A DNA stretch of 64,000 bases from Styela clava (GCF_964204865.1 NC_135257.1:4836001-4900000); one strand, 5' to 3'. Shown: positions 22,001 to 35,200, counted from the first letter of the stretch. Made by a program: numbers and translations. Notes: a model not told the origin generated them from the letters alone.

Positions 22001-24433
22001 CGACTGGTTTTTATCCTTTATTTGATTACATAAAATTAAAAAATGTGAGCAGAAGTACGGTAGTCTAAATCTTCTGTGTTGGAGCATTAACAGGTTATAA
22101 GTGAGTATGTTTTAGCTTTAATTAAATCATCATCCTAAATCATACTCTCGTTAGCTTTCTGCCAACTTTCTAAACATTTTTTCCATTTCTAATGCACTGT
22201 GTTCGATTCCACAATTTTAAGCATAAAGTAGTGTCTTTTGTGTAAAAGCAATTCTTTAATAATAAGATATTTGTTGAATTGTAATAATTTCATTTTTCTT
22301 TTAGGTTGAAAACAGTTCCTGAACTAGTTGAGGCAAAAGACCAGGTTGAACAAGTTGAGTCATCTGAAGAATCCTCTGATGACGATATGATTGAATTAAC
22401 TAAAGAAGTTCCCAAAGAAAATTGGGATTGTGAATCAATATTGAGTATGTACACTTCTTTATTTCTGCAATTTTATAAAATGTATGCCATGTATGAAATA
22501 TACAAAGGATCAGTGTTACTGGCCTATGTCATACAGCCTGTGTTATGTTAATATTTTTCTCCATTATTCATACCAAAGACTTAATATGAGGAAGAATGTA
22601 TTTTGTAGAAGTTGTGATTTTTGTATCGTTACTATACATACTATACTACTTCACCATTTCTGTGAATGATAAAGAATTCACAAGATATTTCAACAGAGCG
22701 ATTAATCTGTAATGACAAATTAAGTTTCGCAAATATTTAGCTTTCTTACCTTGACTTTGTTTAGTTTTGACACCTGTAATTATTCTCTATAGGTACATAT
22801 TCTAATATCTACAATCATCCAAAGGTAATTCAAGATCCACCTAAAGTAAGTTACATTATATTTTATGTAGACCAATTCTGTTTCAAGTGAAATAGTAAAT
22901 TCTGCTTCATTTCTTTTGGTCTAAGTGAAATATTTTTCGTAACAAAAGTATATTATTTTAGCCTATAAGGTTGTCAAAGAAGACTGGAATTCCCTTGGAC
23001 ACACTGCCAACAAGAGGAGTGACTGCAAAGCAGGTAGATATTCAATGGTTGGCTATTTAAAACTCATAAAGCAAGGACCGGGCACTCATTTAAATAAAGT
23101 GAAAACCTAAATAGTTGAGGATGGGAGCTGCAAGGATTAAATAAGTTGCCAACTTGTAACTGATGTGTTTTACCCTATTATTATTGCAATGCTTCTTAGT
23201 TTTCTTCTTCTGAGCGTTGCAAAGTTGTCATTTAAATGGTGACAAGCAAGAAAAAATATTGTATTGGTTTTGAATCGACTTTTTCTCAAACATTCATGAT
23301 TTGTAGGCCCCGTCCAAAGACTCAACAATTCTGGCCACCTACTCTTCAAGAATAATCTTTAGTTTTGCTTATAACATGTGTCCATCAGTTATTTTATGTT
23401 CCAATGTTAATAATAATAAAGCCAGCAAACGAAAGTAAAAGAATAAAGGCATTACAGTCAATTTGCTTTGAATAAATTTAGTCAATAGCGAATGGTACTT
23501 AGTGAACCTTTGCTTGTGACTACCAGCGAGCCATACCCTCCTTGGCTGGCCAAGATTTGAGAAACCCTGATGTAAACTTTCGTATATTATTCATATTTCA
23601 TACTCTGAAATACTTATCTGAGCTGTATTTTTACCCCTACTGCAGGGAACATGTTGAACAGTAAAAACGCTTCTCTTTGACAGGAAAGTTTGCTGTAAAG
23701 TGAGCTCTCATTGCTCATGGAAAATAACGAGTTCTTTTAATCCAATTGAACTAAATTCTCAAATTGCAATTTTAGACAAGATAGAACAGTAGCTTTTATT
23801 CAAATTTTTCAGCTTCGGATGCTTGACCTTGAAAATGAAATGAATGATAAACAGTTCTGCAGAAATCAAACGATATCAGAATCTAGTAATGTAACATCTG
23901 TTGCATCAAATGTAAGAAGGAAAGGAGAAACTAAAGATGAGAAGTCAGCTAGGAAACATGTCATCAAAGAGATGCGTCGAGTGAGTTGTAATCCTTAATT
24001 CAATAGTTTTTGATGATGCTAATTCATATATACGGGCACAAGTACAAGAAAAGTTCCATCCCAACTCGGAGCCACCTATTGCTTGTCCTAAATTATTACT
24101 TAATAGTAATATCCGGCACTTGCTTCTTACTGATTAGTACATGAAAAACTAGATATTTGTATGAATGTATTTTGCAGTTTAAAAGAAAATATCAAAAAAT
24201 AACACATCAATAGGTTAGATAATTTTTCATACAATTTGCTATGACATGTATAGTATATTTTTGATGACTAAAAAACCCACTCTTTGAGCGACTGGTCAAT
24301 CCATAATTTGTATTTTCAGGAAAGAAGAATGGAAAAGAAAGCAACCAAAGTCGCATTTCGACATGAAAAAGACAGACAATGGAAAGAACAGATAAATATA
24401 CAGAAAAATCTAAAAGGAATGAAAATATCTTGA
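13063..24433 (+). CDS. LTV1: LTV1 ribosome biogenesis factor (13 coding exons)
   Basis: LTV1 assists assembly and nuclear export of the pre-40S ribosomal subunit. The coding exons are 13063-13065, 13374-13438, 13687-13783, 18733-18868, 19076-19240, 19557-19692, 20185-20371, 21834-21985, 22305-22444, 22793-22845, 22962-23033, 23813-23980 and 24320-24433. All junctions are GT-AG and keep frame, giving 495 aa (human about 475). Landmarks: MPH…KFIDKKKAFTFQLVHRSQ and DPLAADDEAPQRVLVP at the N terminus; YGVGFDDDYDYMQHL; DPDVVAAMDEDFDYENP and EDDFILQA; acidic Ser/Glu/Asp stretches; WDCESILSTYSNIYNHP; LSKKTGIPLDTLPTRG; and a basic, coiled-coil-like C terminus (KEMRRERRMEKKATK). The first coding exon contributes only the ATG. 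Intron 3 is about 4.9 kb because of a hAT element, and intron 7 carries a pogo element. No disabling change was seen. Confidence 0.95.
14440..14615. repeat. Imperfect tandem repeat (~75 bp units) inside the hAT element
   Basis: The words ctgttttaRRagataggttRa and acctacNttccYt recur at about 14450, 14505 and, more diverged, 14575, with an atattacRcaRgat block between them. Confidence 0.55.
15955..17210. repeat. Pair of ~150-200-bp direct repeats inside the hAT element
   Basis: The blocks at 15955-16170 and 17072-17210 share taataattaggg, gacatYatcaaaatcgtc, tttgcaaattccRtaaataa, gtgaattRctSggtaac and cggggtattgttttgttgaa. They bracket the 105-bp tandem array at 16545-16838. Confidence 0.7.
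16545..16838. repeat. Tandem array, ~105-bp unit, ~2.8 copies
   Basis: Units begin with aaatgtaacaaaacRcatt at 16545, 16652 and 16755 and contain gcgatataactttgtatttt, cgaaaacgRg and atctaaattaatcgc. A single related unit lies near 38875-39010 inside the other large hAT element. Confidence 0.8.
20762..21139 (-). pseudogene. pogo-type transposase N-terminal DNA-binding region
   Basis: The 125 residues begin MARQKRSAYRAAFKLEIV. They hold a first helix-turn-helix (KASREFNVPETNVRDWRKQK, psq/CENP-B-N type) at about residues 25-45 and a second CENP-B/Tc5-type HTH (LEKELYDWIVDQRSSGYIV … WAQKFMRRHGL) at about residues 70-122. The frame stops just after the second HTH. The DDE domain of about 200-300 residues expected downstream is missing, so the protein could bind DNA at most. 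Whether it is transcribed is unknown. Confidence 0.8.
21228..21345. repeat. ~65-bp tandem duplication inside the pogo element
   Basis: Two units beginning gtcaaacgcaYgctgagctg and containing tcgcatgtgcgtg and gcttgcacgaaatcg lie at about 21228-21292 and 21293-21345. The block is GC-rich against AT-rich surroundings. Confidence 0.75.
23405..23530. repeat. Uninterrupted copy of the repeat that hosts the pogo insertion
   Basis: It aligns across the junction cagtcaattt-gctttgaataa with the joined flanks 20476-20536 and 21503-21560, with no insertion at the corresponding site. It lies in LTV1 intron 11. Confidence 0.7.
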
Positions 24434-25425
24434 AACTAATCTGTGCAATGAAATGTAACTTGATTCATTTGGATTTAATGGTGTAATTGTGTGGGATTTT
24501 CTGTATTTGATAGTTGAGGAGTGGGAGAAGTGCCCTTGTCTTCAACAAACTCAGAGGCAGCGTGACATTGAGCGTTATACAGAAAACACGAGGTTACATT
24601 GCCTTATTAGGAAACTTGTTTTTATCATAAAAATTAGTAGTTTAACACCGATGGTATGGGTTGTATTTGTCGAGGGGAGTAATTGTCTAAATAAGAGTAA
24701 GAGAGCAAAAGGTGGAGCTGAGTAAAAGAGACTCGATAAGATACTGTACAAATTTTCCTAGTTTACTTCCATGCTTCGTCCTATTTTTGAGTTATTGATT
24801 GAGAAATTTCAATCACCGTCACTTATAATTCATTTGGAAGAAGAACTAGAACACCTTCTTTATATTGAAAATTTTTCAGACGGAATTTTTTAATCGCTTT
24901 TAAGAAATTCGAATTTACTAAACTATGAATATTTAAAGAAAAAATATAAATGTTTATTGAATGATGGAATATCGAAATGGGATTTTTAAAAAGACTTTTA
25001 CACTCCTTCATAGTCAGTCTACAGTAAATATATGATTAATCAATGTACACACTTTAGTTATAGCTATGTTCAGTAAACGAGCCCCAGTTTGCCGTTTACC
25101 CCCTCTGAACGGACTCCACCAATCCCACATTTTTTCTAACAGTGTTTCAAGGTACATTACCAGTTTACACCACCCACTTATGAATATACATTCACTGATA
25201 CATACCAGCCACGGGTAAATCACAAAAATTGACATATGGAATGAATATTTTCAATATTAAACAATCCAACCGTCCAATTTCTTACCATCATTTAATAAAA
25301 ACTATTTTTTATTTGACGTCCGCCGACTTCTTCTGCTGAAAAAATGCTAACGAATCCATTCATCCTGTGAGCCAGGACTTTCGTCTCTGTTGCAAATTAA
25401 AAGCAAGCAGAGAAATAGGATTGAT
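24434..25425. other. LTV1-integrin intergenic region, first part
   Basis: It contains the LTV1 3' untranslated region. No canonical AATAAA was identified with confidence close to the stop codon. Open frames up to 78 codons (24489-24725) are unrecognised and lie in probable 3' UTR or spacer. Confidence 0.4.
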
Positions 25426-25433
25426 GTGGTGGG

Positions 25434-25695
25434 CATTGGCGTATCTACGTGAAATGGCGCCCATGGCAAAGTTTAAAAATGCGCCCCCTGATAGTTGTTT
25501 GGCAATTTATGACTATTATTGAATTGAGATACTTGTACGTTATTATTTGAGTAAAAATACGAGTTTCATTTATTCCCAATTTGAAATTATTTTAATATAA
25601 CCTTCTATGAATAATACTTTTCGCCGTTTTTGCGCCCCTGTTCAAACGGCGTCCATGGCACGAGCCATGGCTGCCACACCCTAGATACGCCACTG
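25434..25695. mobile_element. 262-bp hAT MITE with perfect 8-bp target duplication
   Basis: The left end is CATTGGCGTATCTACG and the right end CTAGATACGCCACTG (inverted). It is flanked by gtggtggg at 25426-25433 and 25696-25703. No coding sequence. The intact duplication suggests a fairly young insertion. Confidence 0.9.
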
Positions 25696-25734
25696 GTGGT
25701 GGGTGATTTGCGTTGTACATCGTCGCGTTTTCGA

Positions 25735-26170
25735 TAAATGATAAAGCATGTCCCAGAATGAATTCATTCCAACTTATTGGACACGTTTAGTGGCCATAAC
25801 GATCGTTTCAAAATTTTGTTGTTATTGTTATTTTCTTTCGTCATTATCATTAAAAAATCGCTTTCCTCTTCGAATACTGGACCAATTGCTTTGGAATTTT
25901 CATTTCGCCAGAAGGCTATTACTTTCATTTATTCCTGAATTTTCTATGAATCTTATGAGATCTAATATTTCATCCAAAATTGCGCTGTATTAGTTTTTAA
26001 TTATGGGAACACGGTTTTTAATCCGCCAAGCGTGACGGCTGACTGTGAAAATTCTTGCGACTGAAAACCCGAAACTTTTTGAGGGTACGGCACCGGTAAC
26101 GTCAAAGGTAAACCCTGCTTCGCTCTAGTCCACGTGTCCATATATTTGAGCGTTGCTCTCTTGTCTTAAG
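25735..26170 (+). repeat. Dispersed repeat family A, long copy
   Basis: It runs from ttattggacacgttt through cgatcgtttcaaaattttgt, aaaaatcgctttcct, accaattgctttggaatttt and cgccagaaggctattact to gtgtccatatatttgagcgt and tgctctcttgt near 26164. It is one of the most complete copies in the window. Confidence 0.65.
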
Positions 26171-27059
26171 TATAGTGGCCTAACTATTTTTCTTTAACAG
26201 GTCATTACAAAACACTTGAATTTTCATAATCAGTTGGTAATATACTATAAAAGAGGGTTATAGGATCTCTCCACTTTTCGTTTCAGAACATATCTTGAAT
26301 CAATAATCTTTATGTACTAACTAATAACCAAATTTTTCATCGATCTGAGTCATACATTTTCCTTTGGCAATAGTTCAAAATGATGATATTTCAGCGATTT
26401 AGTGAATGCAACTCATGTAGAATACTGTACTAGCATGTTTAATGATAATCTACTTGAAATCTGAATTGGGATAGTCAGTCGGGAATTTACTATCAATAAA
26501 CAAATTTAAGCAGCGAGTTTCTGATAATGCTGCCCCTAATCCCTAACTTGAAAATATATTGAGGTCAAACAGAATACAGATGTCGTTATACATAAAAATA
26601 AATAAATTGAAGTTAGAGTAAAATGTTTGTAATAATCATTAAACTAAACAGCACGTATACAATTGAACATGTGTATTAACAAAAAGCAAGTCACTTATTT
26701 CTATGTTAAATCGCCACTTAGCTGTTAACAAATGTGTGAACGACAGCCTCTTCCACCTCGCTCGTCAGGATTTTTTTTTTTCGAAGCTAATCGAAGATTA
26801 ATGGACAGGCGCTAATTTGACATCGAATACCTCGAATATGTTTTATCTGTTTCAACTTGGAGATCTTTAACATTTTTTAGAAAATCTCTGTTTCCACTTC
26901 GGAAACGTAGCAGTAAACGATTTGCCAGCCGAACAGACAGATTTTCTGGCATGGTTGTAAACATGACCTCGTTTTCCCGTGCAATTTGTTAGTTTTTGTT
27001 TATGTTTCGGAAATTTCAGTACGAATGAAATATAACTTAAATATTCTGTCTTCTTATAT

Positions 27060-27235
27060 TTAATTACAGTAATCAAAAGTTAACTAACAGTTGAGGTTGC
27101 GTGAAACTTAACTACCTTTCCTTGCTCTATATGCCTTTGCGCAGGTGGATCCGTATGCTTATTACGCAAGGATGCTGTAGCAAGAGTGTAAATGGCTATT
27201 CTATTCAATTCAAGAGTCTTGCTGCACACGAACAC
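27060..27235 (-). repeat. Dispersed repeat family B, copy 1
   Basis: Read in reverse it shares cagcaagactcttgaat, cttgctacaNcatccttgc, gcatacgg and gcatataRRgcaag words in order with 32090-32240 in integrin intron 7. Confidence 0.55.
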
Positions 27236-27465
27236 AAATATATTTCTGTAACGTTCCAATAGGTAAATTGGAGACATTTAGGAGATATCCCTGTTGCTGC
27301 GAAGTGCTTTAGGTTCCGCTTGTGGTATTGTAGTCTGGTTTCTTTCAGTGTAATTTTCTTCAAATTGTTGAGGTCCTTTTTGTGATGTTTGTAGATTCGA
27401 CGAAATGTTACAGAAATATATTTATGTTCATGTTGTGCATCAAGACTCTTGAATTGAATAGAATA
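27197..27465. repeat. Inverted repeat with ~58-bp arms
   Basis: Arm 1 (27197-27252) reads ctattcaattcaagagtctt … aaatatatttctgtaac. Arm 2 (27407-27465) is its near reverse complement (gttacagaaatatattt … aagactcttgaattgaatag). The loop is about 150 nt. It could be a foldback transposon remnant or a head-to-head pair of family B copies. Confidence 0.7.
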
Positions 27466-29227
27466 ATCAAAGTTAGTTTAGAGTGAGAGAGAGATATTTA
27501 TTTCCACAAAACAATGTTGAAAAAGGATCATAGTACAGATTTTCATGAAAATACAGTGCAGTGAATATTTAAACATTCAATCGTGATGGTCAGTATGCAA
27601 GACCTTCACAGGTCATTGAGGCTCCCGACCATTTTATTTACGCTGTGATCAAACTGTCAGCATGGATTATCACAATATGAAATTATAAAATAAAGACAGA
27701 AAATGAGTTGGCTGATAAAAAATTTGTTTTCTACAATTCAACACTTTACATCTGATTTATTGTATAGTTCAGAGGACATGTGTGAAATTGTATATACATT
27801 ATACTACACTTTGATCAAGTACAATACTGATCCCATCCACAGAACCTGGTTCCGTATCAATACAGTCATCAATAAATAGCTGTGAAGAAATAGCTGTGTA
27901 TTTTTTAATAACAGGGTTGCCTATTTCGAATTGAAATGATTGTTTGATACATATATATTAACCAGTTTAAGGCGTCAACTAGCGGAACCACCCCTAAAAT
28001 GAGCACCAAAAATGTTGCAATTGAAAAATCTTGGTAGAGACGGTCGGGGAAACATCCATTGTTGACTCATCATTACCACAGTAAGTCGCACAATACTAAA
28101 CACATAATGTCAGCTTTTGATTCATAAAACTAACAAAAAAATGTGTTTTATGTGTAATAAAGCTCAACATATTGGTTCTGCTGCCCCCTACAACGTGCCC
28201 CTCTCGCCCCCCATCTATCCTTTCCAACAAGCTATGAGTGACATTTCGGTATCTGAAGGGAGATATGGATATGAAAAGTTACCGCGGTGGTATGTAGATG
28301 CAATTGTCGCATTCAAATGTAATGGAACCATATATATAACCATCAAAATCTCAGACCCGAACAAATCTTTTTGAAATCTCTCTTTCAGATCAACAATAAC
28401 CAATACCAGATCAGACATTAAGAAGGCATAAGTAATAATTGTATAGGCATAGTTCTAATGTAAATTCTGCAAAGTTTTTAGCGCAACCACAATGCTTTAG
28501 AGCAGACAACTCTGGAATTCTTAAAAATTTAGAGTTAGACATAAGGGAGGCATAGTGTCGCAATCTCACACCGCAGAGCACCACAACGAATCAGAAGGCC
28601 TTTACATGTTTAACCTTTAGATCTAAACTCGGGGAAACGTTTTGAAGCCCTTGTCTTCAAGGAGTATCCGTAAACAAGCCACTGGATTTGATAGTAAAGA
28701 TGTAATACAAGCGATTGTCAAGAATAAGATAATAATAATATTGATGAAATTCAAAGTACTTTAAATAATATCAATAGATAATATCAACTTATATCTTTTT
28801 TCACAATATCATCGGTAGACTTAGCAATGTTTTAGTTGCTTGCATTAATAAAATCCTAGATATATGGAGAAGTATTATATATCCTTTGAAGTATGATAAT
28901 AAAAAGGGTGCCGGCTAGAACTAGAAGCTGTTTGTATTTTCAAAAATTACCCGATATCGTGAGTAATTCACGACAAAACACTTGATGATGTGTGTATGTT
29001 TATTGTTCTTAATCGTTGGCGTTATATGGACGCTTCATCACATCCGCAGACTGACTAGTTTTCCGTGACTCATCATTATAGAAGCTATATCACTTTCACC
29101 GCATGCCTGAAATGTATACATACCCATTCGCTATAGGACTATCATTACACATCCAGTACTATTATATGTTAAACATAGATGCTATTAGTTATACAAAAAG
29201 CATTATTATAGTATGTATTTCCACAAT

Positions 29228-32200
29228 ATGGAAATTTTTCTCTTGATATTCATGATATTTCTATACACATCTCGTGAGATCCAAGGTGGAAATATCGAGA
29301 CAAGAATCCACCAAATCCTTGAGCCATCCGCAACCGTTGATGTGAAATTCGGCATAAGTATGCAGTCAGATCAGTGAGTAACTTACTTGCGTTCTTTTTT
29401 GAAGCTATGCCATGATAATTTATACTTAACCGGGATTTAGCGAGAATGGTTCCTTCTTAACGATTGGAATTTGTTTTCGCTTATTTCGTCCTACCGGATG
29501 CGCTTAGTTTGGAACTTTGTTTTATAATTCATGTCATCTTTATTATGCTGTGTATAATTTAATAAATTTAATTGCTGAACTCATACCTTAAATTTATTTA
29601 TGTCTATCACAGAACCAGAAAAGTTTTATTTGTCGGGGGAGCTGGAGGAGTCTTTTCGTGTCCCTTTTCTTATAACTCAGTGAACAATGAAACAGTGATA
29701 TGCACATCAGCTACGGCTGTTGGTATGTATTGAATATAAAGTATTCCTATTGTTAATTAGTGCTAAGATTGTCTATTTGCGGTAAGTACTTTCAAAAAGC
29801 TCATTTCACATGTTGGATGCAAATGAATTCCGAGATGTGTAAATCCTAAATATTTTTACAAATAAATAAATGCTGATTTCATCTTTAAAATATATGCGTT
29901 ACCCCAGTGCAATCCCTGGTTAAAATATCACCAACCAAGATTACATCACTATCTTCTCATTACTATCTTTTTTTCGTAAACCAATTCTAGCGCACCAAGT
30001 CCAAGATGTTTAATCAATAATCCAATTTAATTCGATATATAACTCGTGTGTGATTAATTTTAAATTGGTGTTGAAGGAACTAAACTCATCCGACAATTCT
30101 ATTCTTCATAATAGTTTACTATTCCCAGGCGATCTTGCTGCAAAGATTGGATATGAAATGGCAAGTTTTTCACACGGCGCAGATGACTATCTGTTGGTAA
30201 GTGTGAAATTTCATCATATAATTGATTCTAAATTTCGTGAGGAGAATCTAGATTGGAAGATAGGAGATAATTGGTCGTTGGATTTTTTTTCCCAACACGG
30301 AAAAAGTACATTGTGTGTGATGATATTCATCATATCCAAGATTATATTTTTCACTAGAAGGCTGTTACTTTTATTCATGTCTCTCTGGGACTTGCGCACC
30401 GTGCCGTGGTTCCGGGAATGATTCTCAGCGATCTCATGGTCAGACTACGATACTATAAAATATATGATGATAACTGGTTCTCGTGTCCATATATTCGAGC
30501 GTAGTTCTTTTGGTAGCCACTTGTCAAACAACGGCGCATCAATTTTAGATTTGCGGCAATCAGCACTACTTTTCTTGTCCCGATCAACAAATAATTCAGA
30601 GAATGACTGGACAATGCCATACCTATTCCATCAGTGACGAAGTACAAACAGTGATACCATCGCCGTGTCCACGGAGTAAGTCTTGAATATAAATACACAA
30701 TATCTAGAAATACATGTGTGCATATTATCCGGTGGCGCTCAAATCATTTCTTCAAAGTAAAAATTCAATTTATGCACAAAAGTACTGTGCTACAAAGTAT
30801 ACAACAAATGAAGCTACTTTTGTATAAAATTTGTTTGTTCAGGATGTCCACAGGGACTAGTGGCCGATCTTGTATTTGTTGTCGATGCATCGGGAAGCGT
30901 GGGCTCGACAGATTTCAGGAAGGGTCTTATTTGGATCATCACTATCTTAGAGATGTTCAGGTATACAGTTGTCACAATTTTTGTTGGGTGTTTTTTTCAA
31001 GTACTCAAGAATATTTCTATAATGTTCAACTAAATTGACGGTATTCAGTGGTATACTATACACGATATTAATGTGTTTCTGAGTTATTTAATTAACTCAT
31101 GGATATTTTTCTCTCCTAATTAGCCGCAAAGTTGACGAAACTGTGTAAATGAACTCATGATGCATTGACAAACATTTAGGTATAGCATAATATGTTATGT
31201 CGTTATGATATAACAAATATTACTTGTTGTGATATAATGTATAAATAGTATCATAATAACGGGCCTCATCGATGATCCATTCATTGCTAATTCATCTATT
31301 TCAATTGTTTATATAATATACAAAATACTGTGGTGATTCATGTTTTCTTTTTCCTACTGCACAACAATCTTGAAGGTGGTATTTAATCATTTTCTATTTT
31401 TATTGGTCTATGATATTATATTATAAATATTTATTATTCTAAACATGGTATATTATTATTAGTTACGACATTGATCAGAAAAATCTACACGTCGGGTATG
31501 TCATATTCAACGGACTCCCTTATAGGATTGCAGAACCAACACAGAAAAGCTTTCATGAGCTCAAAGGTATTATAATTAAGTGAAAAACGCACAAAAACTA
31601 CACGACACAGATAAATGCCGTTATGTAGTGATGATATTAATGAAGCATTTGTGAATGACTATTTATTTTATAATTCTCAAAGGGATTAAATACCACTGAT
31701 TGTGTTTATTATTATTATATAAACGGATAATGATGAATATATATATAATGAATTCGACTTTTCTAGATGAGATATTGTCAGTACCATACAATGGCGGAGG
31801 TACCCGTACAGATAGAGCAATCGAAGCTTCTAAGGATGTACTCACAAATTCAAGAAATAAAGTCTCTAAAATAATGATAACTGTCACAGATGGGAAATCA
31901 AACGACCAAGAGTTAACAGAGTCTGCCGCGCTTGACGCCCGGTATGACACTTTTAATTCTTTTTTTTCTATTGGCGACAACTGTGAGAATCTAGCCCTAC
32001 TACAATCTAGCCAACAACTATTGTAAGGATACGCTTGTATGAAAAAGTCTGATCTTGTGTAGTCGTTAGAAACGTTACTGGATTACATTTGTGATAGTGT
32101 ACAGCAAGACTCTTGAATCACATAGGGAGTCATCTTTATTCTTGCTACATCATCCTTGCATGGTGCGCATACGGGTCAACTTGCTCAAAAGCATAGGGCA

Positions 32201-35200
32201 AGAAATGTAGTTTAGCCTCACGTTACTGCGACTGATATAGTTACAATTCATCATATTGTTGTTTTGCTTTTACATTTTTATCGCATTGTGCAATTGCAGA
32301 AATGAGGGAATCGTAATGATCTCAGTCGGTGTAGGTAGCGAAGTATCTACTGATGAACTACGTATCATTGCCACTGGTGATATAGACAATAGCACACGAG
32401 TTATGACTGTAACCAATTATGACAATCTTGCTCAGATCATCGACGAATTAAGTCAAGTTATAAAAGAAACTGCTGCGACCGGACTTGAGGGTAAAAATCT
32501 CATCTTGTTTCGGATACCACAAAAAAAGGATGTATTAACATTAAAAAGCGTCTGATGTTATTGTTTTAGGTGCAGAGAGCAATTCAACTACAGAACTAAC
32601 GAATTGTCAGTTTGGATCATCCATTACAGCGGGGTCGGTGAGAAATTGTTTTGTAAAAATTCGCTTTCTTGTTGTCAGTGTTAAAACGAACGTTTAAAAA
32701 TACAGCAAGGATTTTATATTGGAGCACCTGGTTCATATGACCGAGTGGGAACAGTTGTGGAATTTGGAAATATTAATTTGTTCCCTCGTAGTACATCAAG
32801 TGATCATTTGAATGACACAGAGTTAGCTTCCATGCTCAAAACGTCACGAAGCTCAATAAAAGATATGTATTTGGGTAAGTCGTGGGTGAAATGCAAAAAC
32901 TGTCGTGAACGAGTTAATCTGTCGTTAGATGATTGTTCAAAAAAGAACGCTATACGTAAGAAGGCTTAAGATTGAAAGGTGTGGTAGAAACAAAAAAATA
33001 CCAAATTTGTTCAAAACGTATTGTTTTCTAGGGTATTCGGTTACTTCTGGAACATTCAGAGGCGATGATAAAAAATGGATAATAACAGGGGCACCTCGAT
33101 ATTTATCTCGAGGACTGGTAAGTGTTGAATTAGTACTGAATTTTGAGTTATCTTTGCTCAGAATGATATTTGACAAAATGGAAAATAATACAGAAAATAT
33201 ACGGAATAAACCAATTTTATTACTTTGTAATTTTGTTCTTGAATGGCCCGAAGGCGGTTCGCACTTTACTTGACTTTTCATTATATTGCTCTCCTTCTGA
33301 TATTGCAGATTTTGATATATCAAGAAGATGACAAAAATTCATACACTGTCTTACGTCCATCAGATCTTTCTGGAAAGTGGCAACTCGGAAGCTATTACGG
33401 ACACAGTGTATTGGCGATGGATATAAACGCCGACGGATATGATGATCTTATTGTATCAGCTCCGCTTTATTCAAAGGAAGCTGGATACGATGAAGGGCTT
33501 ATATTTGTCTATATGAACGATAGATCGACTCTGTTTTCCCAAGACTGGGTTAGTGGATTTATTATTGCAGTGTAACCTCCAATTTTATCATTCGCATAAC
33601 ATTCGGAGAATTTTTTTGAATCAAATAAAAACAGAAGAGACAATTCTTATATTCAACAAAGACATTAAAATCCAAATACGATTCGCAATCTATTCCAACA
33701 TAACGGTACAATGTTCGAATTTATTTTTCAAAAATATTCTTTCGTCGCAGACGAGTCCGGGGTTTTCACCACTACTATTAGATGGAAGTGGGGTGTCTGG
33801 TTCCAGGTTCGGAATGTCCGTAGTTAATGCCGGTGACATTGATCAGAATGGTTATGATGACGTCATCATTGGCGCGCCTTTTGAAAAAAGTTCTCTGTCT
33901 GACGATGGTAGTGGTGCAGTGTATATATATTTTGCATCGAAGGATGGATTACAGCCTAGTATTGTGCAGGTAGATATGTGTTCGGTTATTAAATATGTTA
34001 AGTTTTAGTAAAAGATGAGTTAGCATGAAGGGGAGTGAAAATCGATGTACCATAAGAATAGATTCCATGAGAAATTAATAGTTTTGAATAAAATCAATTA
34101 GACCAAGTATATATAAGTAATGTGAGTTTTCAAAAGCAGATCTAAGAAGTCGGCCTTAAATTGAAATAACCTATTTCAACCTACTCCATAATATATCTAA
34201 ATCCTTTGACACGTTTGTCGTCAAAACAAATATATTTGATTATAGAAAATATTGGGAAAATCGATTGAAGCTGGTGGACGATATTTCATCGGTTTTGGAA
34301 TGACAATTCACGGTTCCGTAGATTTTGATAACAATGGCTATCATGATATCGCAGTTGGAGCGCCATCTAGTGAAAAAGTCATTTTATTGCGTTCAAGAAA
34401 AATTCTAGAAGTATCTCTGACTGTCACCGTGTTTCCAACTACCATCAACATAATAAATTGTGCTAGAAATTTGGACGCAGCTTGTTCCACTGTACGAGCT
34501 TGCATATCAGCGCGATACAAAAAAGATCCTATGTTTGGAGATTTGTTTGGTAAGTAGGTGTATATAGGTATTTATATCATAGCTGCAATTAGTTTTATTC
34601 TTTTTATATATATTTATAATAACGAAATATAATAAAAAACCAGAGAGTCAAATTTATTCGACGCAACGTTGACACTTTTAGTCATTTCTTGTCTATAGTA
34701 AGCTATTTTAGATGGTTATTCAGCAGAATTATAAGAAACTGTGTTCAGTACTTATGTGCTGAAGTTCATTGACGCTACTTTCAAACTGTTCCCAACATTG
34801 CTTTTTATTTTTTCTAACGTAAACTTGAGTGCAAAACTTGTTTTTAATCAATCTCCGCCATCTCTGTGGGTTGCTTTACATAATGTGGAGACAAACATAA
34901 ACACGAGGTGTGTGCGTGTGTATGGGAAAAGTTATATATATATATATATACGTATGATATAGAGAGCATAGACAAATGATTTAATATTCCAGTTATTTTA
35001 ATTCTTTATATACAACGATTAATATACTTTTTAGTTTATACATTTTTGATTTCAATCACAATTTTGTGCTTTATGATATTTTAGATATGGCGATGAACGT
35101 TACTCTTGATTCTCTCGTTGCGGACAACGTTCATAAACGGTTTTATTTCGTTGAGTCAAAATCAAGTGTAATAAACGTGGATAATATAAATGTTAGAAGT

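Larger units (their letters stand above)
26171..29227. other. Region upstream of the integrin gene, no gene recognised
   Basis: It must hold the integrin promoter and 5' UTR, but no regulatory site could be named. It also contains two related repeats (27060-27235 and the inverted repeat at 27197-27465). Open frames of 60-85 codons were not recognised. Confidence 0.4.

Noticed and set aside
24489-24725. Small gene just downstream of LTV1
   Set aside because: It lies in probable LTV1 3' UTR, is unlike any family known to me and has no splice or start context of note.
28117-28374. 85-codon open frame upstream of the integrin gene
   Set aside because: No recognisable domain. Its 3' part contains a short match to the TGAACCC MITE family.
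34741-34962. Extra integrin exon between exons 14 and 15
   Set aside because: Exon 14 (phase 1) joins exon 15 in frame and in the expected thigh-domain order. This frame lacks proper splice sites.
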